Source of the DNA: CAZKTO01 sp964555685
GTDB taxonomy: Bacteria > Chloroflexota > Dehalococcoidia > SHYB01
Length of the DNA: 64,000 bases
NCBI GenBank assembly: GCA_964555685.1
Contig: CAZKTO010000003.1
Location: forward strand, 1 to 64,000
Reading direction: 5' to 3'
Of the stretch, positions 8,534 to 17,412 are shown piece after piece; positions within the stretch are counted from its first letter, which is position 1, and every line of letters starts with the position of its first letter. Position numbers and translations under genes: made by a program. The notes beneath the pieces are model-generated. The model was not told the DNA's origin. It did not search any database and saw nothing but the letters and a program-made list of their open reading frames with translations.

Positions 8534-9268
8534 ATGACATTCCGGGCCATCGCCGAGGAGAACCTCCGGGCTCGGATTGGCGGCAATCCTTACCCTGGCC
8601 GAGGGATCGTCCTGGGACTGAACGCCTCTGGGTCCCACTACATTCAGGTCTATTGGACCATGGGCAGGAGCGCCAACTCCAGGAACCGGACGATCACGGT
8701 AGAGTCCGGCGACGTCAAGCTGGCGCCGTACGTCCCGGACCCGCAGCAGGACCCGCGGCTGATTATGTACACGGCGATGACCTCGGTCGGCGACGCCCAT
8801 ATCGTCAGCAACGGCGATCAGACTCTGACCATCGCCCAAGGTCTACGCAAGGGAGAACCCTTTGAGTCAGCGCTGCTTACTAGAAGCCACGAGCCTGATG
8901 CTCCTCACTTCACCTCGCGCATATCCGGCATGATCGATCTCGGCGGGCGTTCCCTGGCCAAGGCCTCCCGGATCGTCGCCGATCCGACGGACCAGAGCCG
9001 CTCTGTCCATTGCCTCTACGACTACCACGGGTTCGAGCCCGGGTTCGGCGTCTGCCTGCACACCTATCGCGGCGACGGAAGTCCACTCCCCTCGTTCGAC
9101 GCGGACCCCTTCGTCGTCGTCCTGGACGATGCACCGCCGGTGATCGCGGAGCGATACTGGAATCTCCTGAGCGCCGAGAACCGGGTGGCGCTAGCCGTGA
9201 AGGCCATCGATCGCACGAGTGGCGGGGTCACCATCGAACTGCACAGTCGTCACTTGCCACGCCTATGA
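8534..9268 (+). CDS. IMP cyclohydrolase-like (PurO-fold) protein
   Basis: A 244-residue protein resembling the IMP_cyclohyd family (archaeal PurO and bacterial relatives). The most telling segment is NPYPGRGIVLGLNASGSHYIQVYWTMGRSANSRNR, followed by a T-x-VGD-x-HIVSNGDQT region. PurO closes FAICAR to IMP in the last step of purine synthesis. Whether this bacterial member does so, or acts on another substrate, cannot be told. It ends with an ATGA overlap onto the glycerate kinase gene, so the two are probably co-translated. Confidence 0.7.
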   Translation: MTFRAIAEENLRARIGGNPYPGRGIVLGLNASGSHYIQVYWTMGRSANSRNRTITVESGDVKLAPYVPDPQQDPRLIMYTAMTSVGDAHIVSNGDQTLTIAQGLRKGEPFESALLTRSHEPDAPHFTSRISGMIDLGGRSLAKASRIVADPTDQSRSVHCLYDYHGFEPGFGVCLHTYRGDGSPLPSFDADPFVVVLDDAPPVIAERYWNLLSAENRVALAVKAIDRTSGGVTIELHSRHLPRL

Positions 9269-10407
9269 AGGTCCTCTGCATGCCCCAGGCGTTCAAGCGG
9301 ACCCTCTCCGCCATGGACGCCGCACGGGCCATGGCCGAGGGCGTGCGCCGCGTCCTGCCCGGCGCCGAGATCGAGCTCCTGCCCATGGCCGACGGCGGCG
9401 ACGACACCCTGGACATCCTGGTCGGCGCGACGGGCGGCGCCTACCGCTCGGCGCAGGTCCAGGACCCCTTCGGCCGGACCGTCACGGCCCAGTGGGGCGT
9501 CCTGGGCGGCGGCCGGACCGCCGTCATCGAGATGGCCCGCGCCTCGGGCCTGCGTCTGCTGGCCCCCGATGAGCTGGACCCCCGGCGCGCCTCGACGTAC
9601 GGCACGGGCCAGCTGATCGGCGCCGCGCTCGACGCCGGCTACCGGACGATCATCGTCGGCGTCGGCGGGAGCGCCACCGTCGACTGCGGCACGGGGGCGG
9701 CGTCGGCGCTGGGCGTACGCTTCCTCGATGGACGCGGGCGCCAGCTGCCGCCCGGCGGGGCCGCCCTGGCCCGCCTCGCAGCCATCGACGTGAGCGCCCT
9801 GGACCCTCGCGTCCGCCAGGCCGACATCACCGTCGCCTGCGACGTCGAGATGCCCGTGTGCGGGCCGCGCGGCGCCTGGACCTTCGCCGCCCAGAAGGGC
9901 GCGACGCCGGCCGTCGCCCAGGAGCTCGCCGCCGCGCTGGAGCAGTGCTGCCGGGTCGTCCACGCCGCGCTGGGGATCGACCTGGCCCCCATGCCCTTCG
10001 CGGGCCCGGCGGGCGCCCTCGCGGGCGGGCTGCACGCCTTCTGCGGGGCCCGGCTCGCTTCCGGCGCGGGGATGGTGCTGGAGCTGACGGGGGCCGGCGC
10101 GCGCATCGGCCAGGCGGACCTGGTGATCACCGGCGAGGGCACGCTCGACTGCACGTCCTTCGCTGGCAAGGGCACCGGGGCCGTGGCCGCCCGCGCCCGC
10201 GAGGCCGGCGTCCCGGCTATCGCCGTCGTCGGCCAGACAGGGCGTGACCTGCCCGGCCCCGCATCCACGGGCTTCCGCGCGATGGAGACGCTCGTCCAGC
10301 ACGCCCGCTCGCTGGAGGAGGCCATGGCCCGTCCGGCCGAGCACATCGCCACCGCCACCGCCGCCGCCGTGGCCCGCTTCCTGGGCCGCCCCCAGGCTCC
10401 GCTATAA
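9265..10407 (+). CDS. glycerate kinase (GlxK/GarK family)
   Basis: A 380-residue glycerate kinase of the GarK/GlxK type, which makes 2-phosphoglycerate from D-glycerate and ATP. Family signatures are the N-terminal PQAFKRTLSAMDAARAMAEG segment, PMADGGDDTLDIL, the GVGGSATVDCGTGAASALG glycine-rich loop and ITGEGTLDCTSFAGKGTGAVA near the C terminus. The ATG at 9265 overlaps the preceding stop. Together with glcDEF it supports use of C2/C3 hydroxyacids. The stop codon lies inside the TATAAT sequence of the next gene. Confidence 0.9.
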   Translation: MKVLCMPQAFKRTLSAMDAARAMAEGVRRVLPGAEIELLPMADGGDDTLDILVGATGGAYRSAQVQDPFGRTVTAQWGVLGGGRTAVIEMARASGLRLLAPDELDPRRASTYGTGQLIGAALDAGYRTIIVGVGGSATVDCGTGAASALGVRFLDGRGRQLPPGGAALARLAAIDVSALDPRVRQADITVACDVEMPVCGPRGAWTFAAQKGATPAVAQELAAALEQCCRVVHAALGIDLAPMPFAGPAGALAGGLHAFCGARLASGAGMVLELTGAGARIGQADLVITGEGTLDCTSFAGKGTGAVAARAREAGVPAIAVVGQTGRDLPGPASTGFRAMETLVQHARSLEEAMARPAEHIATATAAAVARFLGRPQAPL

Positions 10408-10408
10408 T
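10403..10408 (+). promoter_or_regulatory. TATAAT -10 element of the two-component operon
   Basis: A perfect TATAAT overlaps the glycerate kinase stop codon. Transcription would begin near 10415, which excludes an ATG at 10411 and leaves a very short leader before the ATG at 10429. No good -35 hexamer is seen. Confidence 0.6.
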
Positions 10409-10428
10409 CGATGCGGGGTCTCCCGCCC

Positions 10429-11130
10429 ATGGCCCAACGTACGCTCCTCCTTATCGAGGACGAAGAGACGCTGGCCCGCGCCCTCTCCTACACCTTGGGC
10501 CGCGAGGGCTACCGCGTCGTCCACGCCGCCGATGGCGCCCGGGGCCTCGCCCTGGCCCGCGAGGCGCGCCCGGACCTGGTCCTGCTCGATCTCATGCTCC
10601 CCGGTATCGATGGCCTGGAGGTCTGCCGGCGCCTGCGAAAGGAGACGCCGATCCCCATCCTCATCCTCACGGCCAAGACCGGTGAGGCCGACAAGATCGT
10701 CGGGCTCGAGCTGGGGGCCGACGACTACGTCACCAAGCCTTTCAGCACGCGGGAGCTGGTGGCGCGCGTCAAGGCCCTCCTGCGCCGCGTGGAGATGGAC
10801 CAGGCCCGCGACGCCGGACGGGCGGCGCCGGAGGTCCTGCGGGCCGGCGGCCTGGAGGCGAACCTGGGGGCTCGTCAGGTCACCGTCGATGGCCGGCCCA
10901 TCGCCCTGCGCCCCAAGGAGTTCGATCTCCTGACCTTTCTGATGCGGAATCGCGGCATGGTCTTCTCCCGCGAGACCCTGCTCGAGCGGGTGTGGGACTA
11001 CGAGTACGGCGGCGGCACGCGCACCGTGGACGTGCACATGCGGTGGCTGCGGGAGAAGATCGAGGAGGACCCCAGCGCCCCCCGGCGCCTGGTAACGGTG
11101 CGCGGCGTGGGCTACAAGCTGGAGGCGTAA
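10429..11130 (+). CDS. OmpR/PhoB-family response regulator
   Basis: A 233-residue response regulator. The receiver domain (about 1-115) has the acidic pair Glu10/Asp11, phospho-acceptor Asp54 in VLLDLMLPG, Thr81 and Lys103 in VTKPFSTREL. The C-terminal winged-helix domain (about 140-233) is OmpR/PhoB type (LRPKEFDLLTFLMRNRGMVF, RTVDVHMRWLREKIEEDP, VRGVGYKLE). The start at 10429 is preferred because the TATAAT at 10403-10408 leaves the upstream ATG outside the transcript. The partner kinase begins one base after the stop. The signal is unknown; a phosphate-type role would rest only on family likeness. Confidence 0.92.
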   Translation: MAQRTLLLIEDEETLARALSYTLGREGYRVVHAADGARGLALAREARPDLVLLDLMLPGIDGLEVCRRLRKETPIPILILTAKTGEADKIVGLELGADDYVTKPFSTRELVARVKALLRRVEMDQARDAGRAAPEVLRAGGLEANLGARQVTVDGRPIALRPKEFDLLTFLMRNRGMVFSRETLLERVWDYEYGGGTRTVDVHMRWLREKIEEDPSAPRRLVTVRGVGYKLEA

Positions 11131-11131
11131 G

Positions 11132-12886
11132 ATGCTCCGCAGCCTCCGCTGGCGGCTGGCGGGAGGGTACCTGCTCCTGGTGGCCGCGGTGCTGGTCGCC
11201 CTGGGGCTGGTCCTGGGAGCGCAGGCCCGCCACGACGCCGCGCTGGCCCTGGATGCGCGCGTGACGGCCGAGGCTCGGGCCCTGGCCCAGGCGGCCCGCG
11301 CCGTCGTCGCCGGGGAGCGCCCCGCCGTCCAGTTGGCCGCCCTGGTGCGGGAGGCCGTGTCATCGGAGATCGCCGCCTTCGTCGCCGCCGCTAATGGCGT
11401 GGAGCTCTTCCCTTCCTTCCAGGCCCCGGCGTCCGCCGAGGCGCGCGCGCCCGAGGTGGCGGCCGCCCTGGCGGGCGGGGTCGCCCGGACCGTCCGGCGA
11501 AACCCCCAGACCGGCGTCTCGGAGCTGTACGTGGCGGTCCCGGTGGTGAGCGATGGCCGGGTGGCGGGAGCGGCCCGCGTCGCCGCCTCCCGCGACGGCC
11601 TCGGCGAGGCCGTCCAGCGGGTCTGGGTGCGTACCGGCGTCGCTGGAGCGGCGGCCCTGGTGGCGGGAGCGGCGCTCCTGCTGGTGCTAACGGCGCCCCT
11701 TCGTTCCGGGTTGCGAGAGCTGGCCGGCGTCACCGGCCGGCTCGCTGGCGGCCAGATCTACGAGCGGGCTGAGATGCCTCCGTTCTCCGAGGCCGGTGAT
11801 CTCTCCATCTCCATCAACCATATGGCCGCCAGCCTGGAGGCCCAGGTCCGCGCGGGCTATCAGGAACGCGACACCTTCGGCGTCGTCATCGATGGCATGG
11901 CCGACGGGCTGCTGCTTATCGATCAGGAGGGCGGCATCCGTCTGGCGAATCCGGCGGCCGCCCGCCTCTTCGCGGCGCAGGGGCCGGACCTGGTGGGCCG
12001 CCGGCTCATGGAGGCCGTTCGCGACCACGAGATCACGCGCATCGTGGAGCGGGCCTGGCAGGAGGGGCGCCAGCAGGTGGGCCAGGTGGAGCACGGACGC
12101 GAGCTGCGGCTGCTCCGCATCTCCGTCACGCCGCTCCTGGAGAAGGGCGGCCGCTCGGCTCTGGTGCTCTTCCAGGACCTGACGGAGGTCCAGCGCCTGG
12201 GCGCCATGCGCAGGGAGTTCGTCGCCAACGTCTCCCACGAGCTGCGCACGCCGCTCGCCTCCGTCAAGGCCGCCGCCGAGGCCCTGGAGGGCGGCGCGCT
12301 GGACGAGCCCACGGCCGCTCGCGACTTCCTCAACAGGATCATCATCGAAGTGGACCACATGACCAACCTCGTCCAGCGGCTCCTGGACCTCTCGCGTCTC
12401 GAGACGGGCAAGGCCCAGTTCGATATCAAGTCCTTGGACGCGAAGGCGGTGGTGGCCGAGGCCGTGGAGCGCGTGCGGCCACGGGTAGAGAGCCAGGGCC
12501 TGGCCCTGATCGTCGAACTGCCCGAGGGCCTCCCCCGCGTGCGGGCCGACCGCGCCGCCCTGCACGAGGTGCTGCTCAATCTCCTGGACAACGCCATCAA
12601 TTTCACGCGGGCGGGGCACATCCGAGTCTCGGCGCGCGCGGCCGATGGCGCTGTGGAGGTGGCGGTGGAGGACACGGGCTCTGGGATCCTGCCGGAGGAC
12701 CTGCCCCACGTCTTCGAGCGCTTCTACAAGGCGGACCGGTCCCGGTCGAGCCCCGGCGCGGGACTGGGCCTGGCGCTGGCCAAGCACGCCGTCCAGGCGC
12801 AGGGGGGCCGCATCTGGGCGGAGAGCGCGCCCGGCCGAGGCTCCGCCTTCCGCTTCACGCTGCCCGCCGCGGACGAAGGGAGCTAG
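11132..12886 (+). CDS. PhoR-like sensor histidine kinase
   Basis: A 584-residue membrane kinase. A first transmembrane helix (about 10-28) and a second (about 170-190) bracket an extracytoplasmic sensor region. HAMP and PAS-like segments (ISINHMAASLEAQV; VIDGMADGLLLIDQEGGIRLANPAAARLF) follow. The HisKA domain has VSHELRTPLASVKAAAEAL with the phospho-acceptor His369. The ATPase domain has NLLDNAINF, EDTGSGI and GAGLGLALAKHAV. It pairs with the response regulator one base upstream. TM-PAS-HisKA-HATPase order is the PhoR plan. The stimulus is not inferable. Confidence 0.92.
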   Translation: MLRSLRWRLAGGYLLLVAAVLVALGLVLGAQARHDAALALDARVTAEARALAQAARAVVAGERPAVQLAALVREAVSSEIAAFVAAANGVELFPSFQAPASAEARAPEVAAALAGGVARTVRRNPQTGVSELYVAVPVVSDGRVAGAARVAASRDGLGEAVQRVWVRTGVAGAAALVAGAALLLVLTAPLRSGLRELAGVTGRLAGGQIYERAEMPPFSEAGDLSISINHMAASLEAQVRAGYQERDTFGVVIDGMADGLLLIDQEGGIRLANPAAARLFAAQGPDLVGRRLMEAVRDHEITRIVERAWQEGRQQVGQVEHGRELRLLRISVTPLLEKGGRSALVLFQDLTEVQRLGAMRREFVANVSHELRTPLASVKAAAEALEGGALDEPTAARDFLNRIIIEVDHMTNLVQRLLDLSRLETGKAQFDIKSLDAKAVVAEAVERVRPRVESQGLALIVELPEGLPRVRADRAALHEVLLNLLDNAINFTRAGHIRVSARAADGAVEVAVEDTGSGILPEDLPHVFERFYKADRSRSSPGAGLGLALAKHAVQAQGGRIWAESAPGRGSAFRFTLPAADEGS

Positions 12887-12921
12887 CGGACGGCCCCCTC
12901 GCCGGCCCAGGGTCGTTCCAG

Positions 12922-12949
12922 TTGTACCAGGCGGCCCATCGCCTATAAT
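12922..12949 (+). promoter_or_regulatory. promoter of the acyl-CoA dehydrogenase
   Basis: TTGTAC and TATAAT with a 16-bp spacer, 35 bp before the ATG at 12985. The ribosome-binding site AGGAGG follows. Confidence 0.65.
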
Positions 12950-12984
12950 GGCGAGGGCCCGCGCCCGCACCCAGGAGGTTAGCG

Positions 12985-14169
12985 ATGGAATTCACGTTCA
13001 CTCCTCAGGATGAGGCATTCCGCCAGGAGGTCCGCGACTTTATTAAGAAGGAGTGGCTGCCCGTCGCCAAACAGGAAGAGGATGATGGCGGCGGGGAGAG
13101 CGTCTTCTCCTCCAAGATGTGGCCCAAGGTCAAGGACCTGCGCAAGAAGCTGGCGGCCCGCAACTGGATCGCCATCGCCTGGCCCAAGGAGTACGGCGGC
13201 CTGGGCGCGTCGCTGATGCAGCAGGCGATCTTCAAGGAAGAGATGGCCTACTGGCGTTGCCCCGGCATCGACCCGCAGGCCTATCAGTTCGGGCCCGCCC
13301 TCATCATGCACGGGTCCGAGGAGCAGAAGAAGCGGTACCTGGGCGGCATCGCCCGCGCCGAGGTCAGCTGGTGCCAGGGGTTCTCCGAGCCCAACGCCGG
13401 CTCGGACCTGGCCTCGCTCCAGACCCGCGCCGCGCGCGACGGCGACGACTTCGTCATCAACGGGCAGAAGATCTGGACCTCCGGCGCGCACCTGGCCGAC
13501 TATATCCACCTGCTGGCCCGCACCGACCCGGAGGCCCCCAAGCACAAGGGCATCTCCTACTTCATCTTCTCGATGAAGACGCCGGGGATCACCGTAAAGC
13601 CCATCGCCCAGATGAGCGGCGCCGAGGGCTTCAACGAGGTCTACTTCGACAACGTGCGCATCCCCAAGGACTCCCTCTTCGGCGAGCTGAACCGCGGCTG
13701 GTACGTGGCCACGACGACGCTGGACTTCGAGCGCTCGAACGTCGCGGGGGCAGCCGGCGCCCAGCGCACCATCGAGGAGCTGATCCGGTTCTGCAAGGCG
13801 GCCACCCACCTTGGCAAGCGCCTGATCGACTACCCGCTGGTGAAGCACCGCCTCGCCAACTCGGCAATCGAGAACGCCGTCTCGCGCAATCTCTCGTACC
13901 GGGTGCTCTGGATGCAGGACAGGGGGATGGTGCCGAACATGGAGGCGTCCGTCGCCAAGATGTTCAGCGTGGACGCCAGCGCCACCCTGGCCTGGCGCGC
14001 CATCGACATCATGGGCCTCTTCGGGCAGCTGGACCGGGGCAACCGGTGGGCGCCCATGAACGGCGGGCTCATGCGCGGCTACCTGAGCACCGCGTGCAAG
14101 GTGGGCGGCGGCTCCCAGGAGATCATGAAGAACATCATCGCCCAGCGCGGCCTGGGCCTGCCGAGGTAG
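12985..14169 (+). CDS. acyl-CoA dehydrogenase
   Basis: A 394-residue FAD acyl-CoA dehydrogenase that introduces an alpha-beta double bond into an acyl-CoA. All three parts are visible: N-terminal helical domain, middle beta domain with WCQGFSEPNAGSDLASLQTRA and KIWTSGAHLADYI, and a C-terminal helical domain ending MRGYLSTACKVGGGSQEIMKNIIAQRGLGLPR. It has its own promoter and a strong AGGAGG site. The chain length of its substrate cannot be judged; the NxxYFDNVRIPKDSLFGELNRGW segment is typical of the broad ACAD family. Confidence 0.92.
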   Translation: MEFTFTPQDEAFRQEVRDFIKKEWLPVAKQEEDDGGGESVFSSKMWPKVKDLRKKLAARNWIAIAWPKEYGGLGASLMQQAIFKEEMAYWRCPGIDPQAYQFGPALIMHGSEEQKKRYLGGIARAEVSWCQGFSEPNAGSDLASLQTRAARDGDDFVINGQKIWTSGAHLADYIHLLARTDPEAPKHKGISYFIFSMKTPGITVKPIAQMSGAEGFNEVYFDNVRIPKDSLFGELNRGWYVATTTLDFERSNVAGAAGAQRTIEELIRFCKAATHLGKRLIDYPLVKHRLANSAIENAVSRNLSYRVLWMQDRGMVPNMEASVAKMFSVDASATLAWRAIDIMGLFGQLDRGNRWAPMNGGLMRGYLSTACKVGGGSQEIMKNIIAQRGLGLPR

Positions 14170-14205
14170 GGCCCGCCGACATCCGCGTTCGACCCACATA
14201 ACCGT

Positions 14206-14225
14206 GGGGGCCTGGTTGTGCCCCC
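14206..14225. terminator. hairpin between convergent genes
   Basis: GGGGGC / GCCCCC arms with an 8-nt loop between the converging acyl-CoA dehydrogenase and OB-fold genes. There is no T-run, so termination is only plausible. Confidence 0.35.
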
Positions 14226-14300
14226 TGTGCCGGGCCTGGAAAAGAACGACCCCGGCGGGTCCTGTCCGCTCGGAGTCGCGTTGGGTTCGGGGGCGGCGAC

Positions 14301-14720
14301 CTACTTCTTGCGCGCAGGCCGGAACTTGGGCAGCGTGAGATCCTCGTTGATCCGGTCGAAGACGACCTCGAGCGGCATCCCGATGCGCAGCTCCTCGTTC
14401 TTGCAGTCCACGATGTTGCTGATCATGCGCACCCCCTCCTCCAGCTCCACCAGGATAACCGGATAGGGGACCTTGTCCTTGAAAGCGGGGAGGGTGGGCG
14501 GGTGGACGACGATGAAGCTATAGAGGGTGCCGCGGCCGGAAACCTTGTGCCAGGTGTACTGCTCGGAGGTGCAACGCGGGCAGCCCGCGCGCGGGAAGTA
14601 GCGCAGCGTGCCGCACTGGGAGCACTTCTGGATCAGGAGCTCGCCGCGCTGGCAGCCTGCCCAGAACTCGGCGCTCTCGGCTGTAGGGACCGGCGTGGGG
14701 AACGGGGCCTGCTGGGTCAT
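14301..14720 (-). CDS. Zn-ribbon OB-fold protein (DUF35 family)
   Basis: A 139-residue DUF35-type protein: an N-terminal rubredoxin-like zinc ribbon (CSQCGTLRYFPRAGCPRC) followed by an OB fold (GRGTLYSFIVVH ... PYPVILVELEEGVRMISNI). Such proteins partner thiolases or acyl-CoA-binding enzymes and may bind CoA thioesters. The ATG at 14720 follows AGGAGGT. It has a strong promoter and converges on the acyl-CoA dehydrogenase, but no thiolase lies next to it here. Confidence 0.85.
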   Translation of the reverse strand: MTQQAPFPTPVPTAESAEFWAGCQRGELLIQKCSQCGTLRYFPRAGCPRCTSEQYTWHKVSGRGTLYSFIVVHPPTLPAFKDKVPYPVILVELEEGVRMISNIVDCKNEELRIGMPLEVVFDRINEDLTLPKFRPARKK

Positions 14721-14767
14721 AGCCGCACCTCCTGACCACGGGCCGCCGCCTTGGACGGGGCGGGGGT

Positions 14768-14796
14768 AGTGTAGAGCGGGTCGCCACACCTGTCAA
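14768..14796 (-). promoter_or_regulatory. promoter of the OB-fold gene
   Basis: TTGACA and TACACT on the minus strand with exactly 17 bp between them. The -35 box continues as TTGACAGGTGTGG, a string shared with the promoter of the 66-residue gene at 24785-24813. Confidence 0.75.
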
Positions 14797-14823
14797 CCGG
14801 AGCCGGCGGCGGCCGCCGTAACC

Positions 14824-14853
14824 TTGACACCCCTCTCCGGTGATGGGTACACT
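14824..14853 (+). promoter_or_regulatory. promoter of rny
   Basis: TTGACA and TACACT, spacer 18 bp, 63 bp before the rny GTG. It is divergent from the OB-fold promoter 27 bp away. Confidence 0.7.
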
Positions 14854-14916
14854 GGCGATAGAGCGGCCCTTTGCAGAAGGGCTTGGAGCTCGATAGAGAA
14901 AGGTAGGTAGATCGCA

Positions 14917-16434
14917 GTGCCGAACCCCATTGCCCGCGCCCTGGGAGGTCTTTGGGCGCTGGTGACCGGGGGTCCCGCGAAGCGAATCGAGGCGGCGAAG
15001 CGAACCGAGGCGGCGAACCAAGAGGCGCAACGGATCCTCCGCGAGGCGGAAGAGCGCCAAGCGGCCATTGTCAAAGAGGCCCGGGAGGAGGCGAACCGAA
15101 CCCGGGCCAGCGCGCAGTCCGAGTACCGGGACCGGCGCGCCGAGGTCCAGCGCGTCGAGAGACGCCTGGCGCAGAAGGAAGACACCCTCGATAAGAAGAT
15201 CGAGGGCCTGGACCGCCGGGAGCGCGAGTCCCGGGAGAAGGAAGAGAGCACCGAGCGGCTGCGCGCCGAGATCGAGGAGGTCAAGCGCCGGCACGTCACG
15301 GAACTGGAGCGCATCTCGGGCCTGTCCAAGGATGCGGCCCTGGCGCAGCTCTTCAAGAGCGTCGAGGACCAGCTCGAGCTCGAGGCCGCCAAGAAGATCC
15401 ACGAGATCGACCAGCGCGTCAAGGACGAGGCCGACGAGAAGGCCCGCAAGGCCATCGTCCTCGCCATCCAACGCCTCGCCAGCGATGTCGTTTCCGAGAC
15501 CACCGTCACCGTCGTTCCACTCCCGAGCGACGACATGAAAGGCCGGCTCATCGGCCGCGAGGGGCGGAACATCCGTGCCCTCGAGCAGGCCACGGGCGTC
15601 GACCTCATCATCGACGACACGCCCGAGGCCGTCACCCTCTCCTGCTACGACCCCGTCCGGCGGGAGATCGCCCGCGTCGCAGTCACCAAGCTCTTGGTGG
15701 ACGGACGCATTCACCCTGCCCGCATCGAGGACATGGTCAACAGGGCCCGGCAGGAGGTCGAGGAGGACGTGCGCAAGGCCGGCGAGCAGGCCGTCATCGA
15801 GGCCGGCGTCCTGGGCATCAGCCGCGAGATCATGGCTGTCCTGGGCCGGCTCAAGTACCGGACGAGCTACGGCCAGAACGTCCTCAAGCACAGCGTCGAG
15901 GTGGCCCACCTGGCCGGCATGATGGCCGCCGAGGTGGGCGCCAACATCCAGGTCTGCAAGGCCGGCGGGCTGCTGCACGACCTGGGCAAGGCCCTCACCC
16001 ACGAGGTCGAAGGGACCCACACGGAGATCGGGGGCGAGATCGCCCGCAAGTACGGCATCAATCCGCAGGTGGCCTCGGCCATCGAGGAGCACCACGACGA
16101 CGACCGGGTCAACGTGGAGGCCTTCCTCGTGGCCGCCGCCGACGCCATCAGCGGCGCCCGGCCCGGCGCCCGCCGCGATAGCGTCGAGATGTACGTCAAG
16201 CGTCTCGAGGGGATCGAGGAGGCGGCCAACAGCTTCCCCGGAGTAGAGAAGTCCTACGCCATCCAGGCAGGCCGCGAGGTCCGCATCATGGTCAAGCCCC
16301 ATGAGGTGGACGACGTCCAGGCGGCCAAGCTGGCGCACGACGTAGCCAAAAGGATTCAGGAGACGGTCATCTACCCGGGCCAGGTGAAGGTCATCGTGGT
16401 CCGGGAGACGCGCTCCATCGAGTACGCCAAGTAA
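14917..16434 (+). CDS. rny: ribonuclease Y
   Basis: A 505-residue endoribonuclease that starts mRNA decay. A long coiled coil (about 20-190, rich in Glu/Lys/Arg) precedes a KH domain (MKGRLIGREGRNIRALEQATGVD) and an HD domain (LKHSVEVAHLAGMMA ... GLLHDLGKAL). The C-terminal region is typical (PGVEKSYAIQAGREVRIMVKP). The GTG start follows AGGTAGGTAG, and an in-frame stop three codons upstream rules out a longer form. Unlike most RNase Y it has only a short weakly hydrophobic start (IARALGGLWALVTGG) instead of a clear transmembrane anchor. Confidence 0.93.
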   Translation: MPNPIARALGGLWALVTGGPAKRIEAAKRTEAANQEAQRILREAEERQAAIVKEAREEANRTRASAQSEYRDRRAEVQRVERRLAQKEDTLDKKIEGLDRRERESREKEESTERLRAEIEEVKRRHVTELERISGLSKDAALAQLFKSVEDQLELEAAKKIHEIDQRVKDEADEKARKAIVLAIQRLASDVVSETTVTVVPLPSDDMKGRLIGREGRNIRALEQATGVDLIIDDTPEAVTLSCYDPVRREIARVAVTKLLVDGRIHPARIEDMVNRARQEVEEDVRKAGEQAVIEAGVLGISREIMAVLGRLKYRTSYGQNVLKHSVEVAHLAGMMAAEVGANIQVCKAGGLLHDLGKALTHEVEGTHTEIGGEIARKYGINPQVASAIEEHHDDDRVNVEAFLVAAADAISGARPGARRDSVEMYVKRLEGIEEAANSFPGVEKSYAIQAGREVRIMVKPHEVDDVQAAKLAHDVAKRIQETVIYPGQVKVIVVRETRSIEYAK

Positions 16435-16461
16435 GGGCGGCCACCCGCCCCGGCCGACAAA

Positions 16462-16501
16462 CGAAAGAGGCCGTCCCGGAGCTCCGGGACGGCCTCTTTC
16501 G
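16462..16501. terminator. bidirectional terminator after rny
   Basis: A perfect 40-bp palindrome with A-rich 5' and T-rich 3' ends (arms start CGAAAGAGGCC and end GGCCTCTTTCG). It lies 27 bp after the rny stop and is expected to separate rny from the ymdB promoter. Confidence 0.85.
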
Positions 16502-16558
16502 GTGCCGCGGAGCCCGTAGCCCCCCGCGCACGTCCTTTCAGGCAGGCCCCGATTCCCG

Positions 16559-16564
16559 TATAAT
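16559..16564 (+). promoter_or_regulatory. TATAAT -10 element before ymdB
   Basis: Perfect TATAAT, 77 bp before the ymdB ATG. The region 17 bp upstream (TTTCAG) is a poor -35 box. Confidence 0.5.
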
Positions 16565-16641
16565 GCTTCGATTGGGGTCGTCGCGCTACAGTGCGCCATC
16601 GCGCTCCAGCGCAGCGGCCAAGGAAAGGGCGAACAGACTCG

Positions 16642-17409
16642 ATGCGGTTCCTGATGATAGGCGATACGGTGGGCAAGCCGGGACGGCGGGCGGTCCAGCG
16701 GCTGGTCCCGGAGCTCCGCCGCCAGCACGACCTCGACCTGGTCATCTGCAACGCGGAGAACGCCGCCGGCGGCATCGGGCTCACGCCAGAGACGGCAGAC
16801 GACCTCTTACAAGCGGGCGTGGACGTCCTCACCACCGGCAACCACGCCTGGGCCAAGAAGGAGATCCTGCCCTACCTGGATAGCGAGATGCCCATCATCC
16901 GGCCCGTCAACTATCCGCCGGGCGTCCCCGGCCGGGGCTACGTCTTTCATAAGGGCGTGCTGGTCGTCCAGGTCATCGGGCGCGTCTTCATGCAGAACGT
17001 GGACGACCCGTTCCGGACCATCGACCGCGTGCTCGCCGAGGCGGGCGGCCGCGCCCAGGTCATCATCGTGGACTGCCACGCCGAGGCCACGTCCGAGGCC
17101 AACGCCATGGGATGGTACCTGGACGGCCGGGTCAGCGCCGTCCTGGGCACCCACACCCACATCGGCACCATCGACGCCAAGGTCCTGCCCAGGGGCACCG
17201 CCTACATCACCGACATCGGCATGGTGGGACCGCGAGACTCCGTCATCGGCAACTCGGTGCCGGAGGTCCTGGAGCGGTTCCTCACCCAGATGCACGTCCC
17301 GCTCTCTGTCGCGTCCGGGCCCGTCGAGTTCCATTCGGTGCTGGTGGACGTGGACGAGCAGACCGGCCGCGCCCGCAGCATCACCCGAATCGACATGGAG
17401 GTCCCCTGA
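16642..17409 (+). CDS. ymdB: YmdB-family metallophosphoesterase
   Basis: A 255-residue calcineurin-like phosphoesterase of the YmdB family, whose members act on cyclic nucleotides and affect RNA turnover and development. Metal-binding signatures are IGDTVGKPGRRAV, NAENAAGGIGLT, TTGNHAWAKKE, VDCHAEATSE and LGTHTHIGTID. The ATG at 16642 matches family length; longer in-frame readings add a non-conserved leader. Position after rny is a common bacterial linkage. The PHP gene starts 3 bp after its stop. Confidence 0.88.
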   Translation: MRFLMIGDTVGKPGRRAVQRLVPELRRQHDLDLVICNAENAAGGIGLTPETADDLLQAGVDVLTTGNHAWAKKEILPYLDSEMPIIRPVNYPPGVPGRGYVFHKGVLVVQVIGRVFMQNVDDPFRTIDRVLAEAGGRAQVIIVDCHAEATSEANAMGWYLDGRVSAVLGTHTHIGTIDAKVLPRGTAYITDIGMVGPRDSVIGNSVPEVLERFLTQMHVPLSVASGPVEFHSVLVDVDEQTGRARSITRIDMEVP

Positions 17410-17412
17410 CCC

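Noticed and set aside
9265..10430. Large antisense frames over glycerate kinase
   Set aside because: Mirror-image codon bias; the glycerate kinase motifs on the plus strand are unambiguous.
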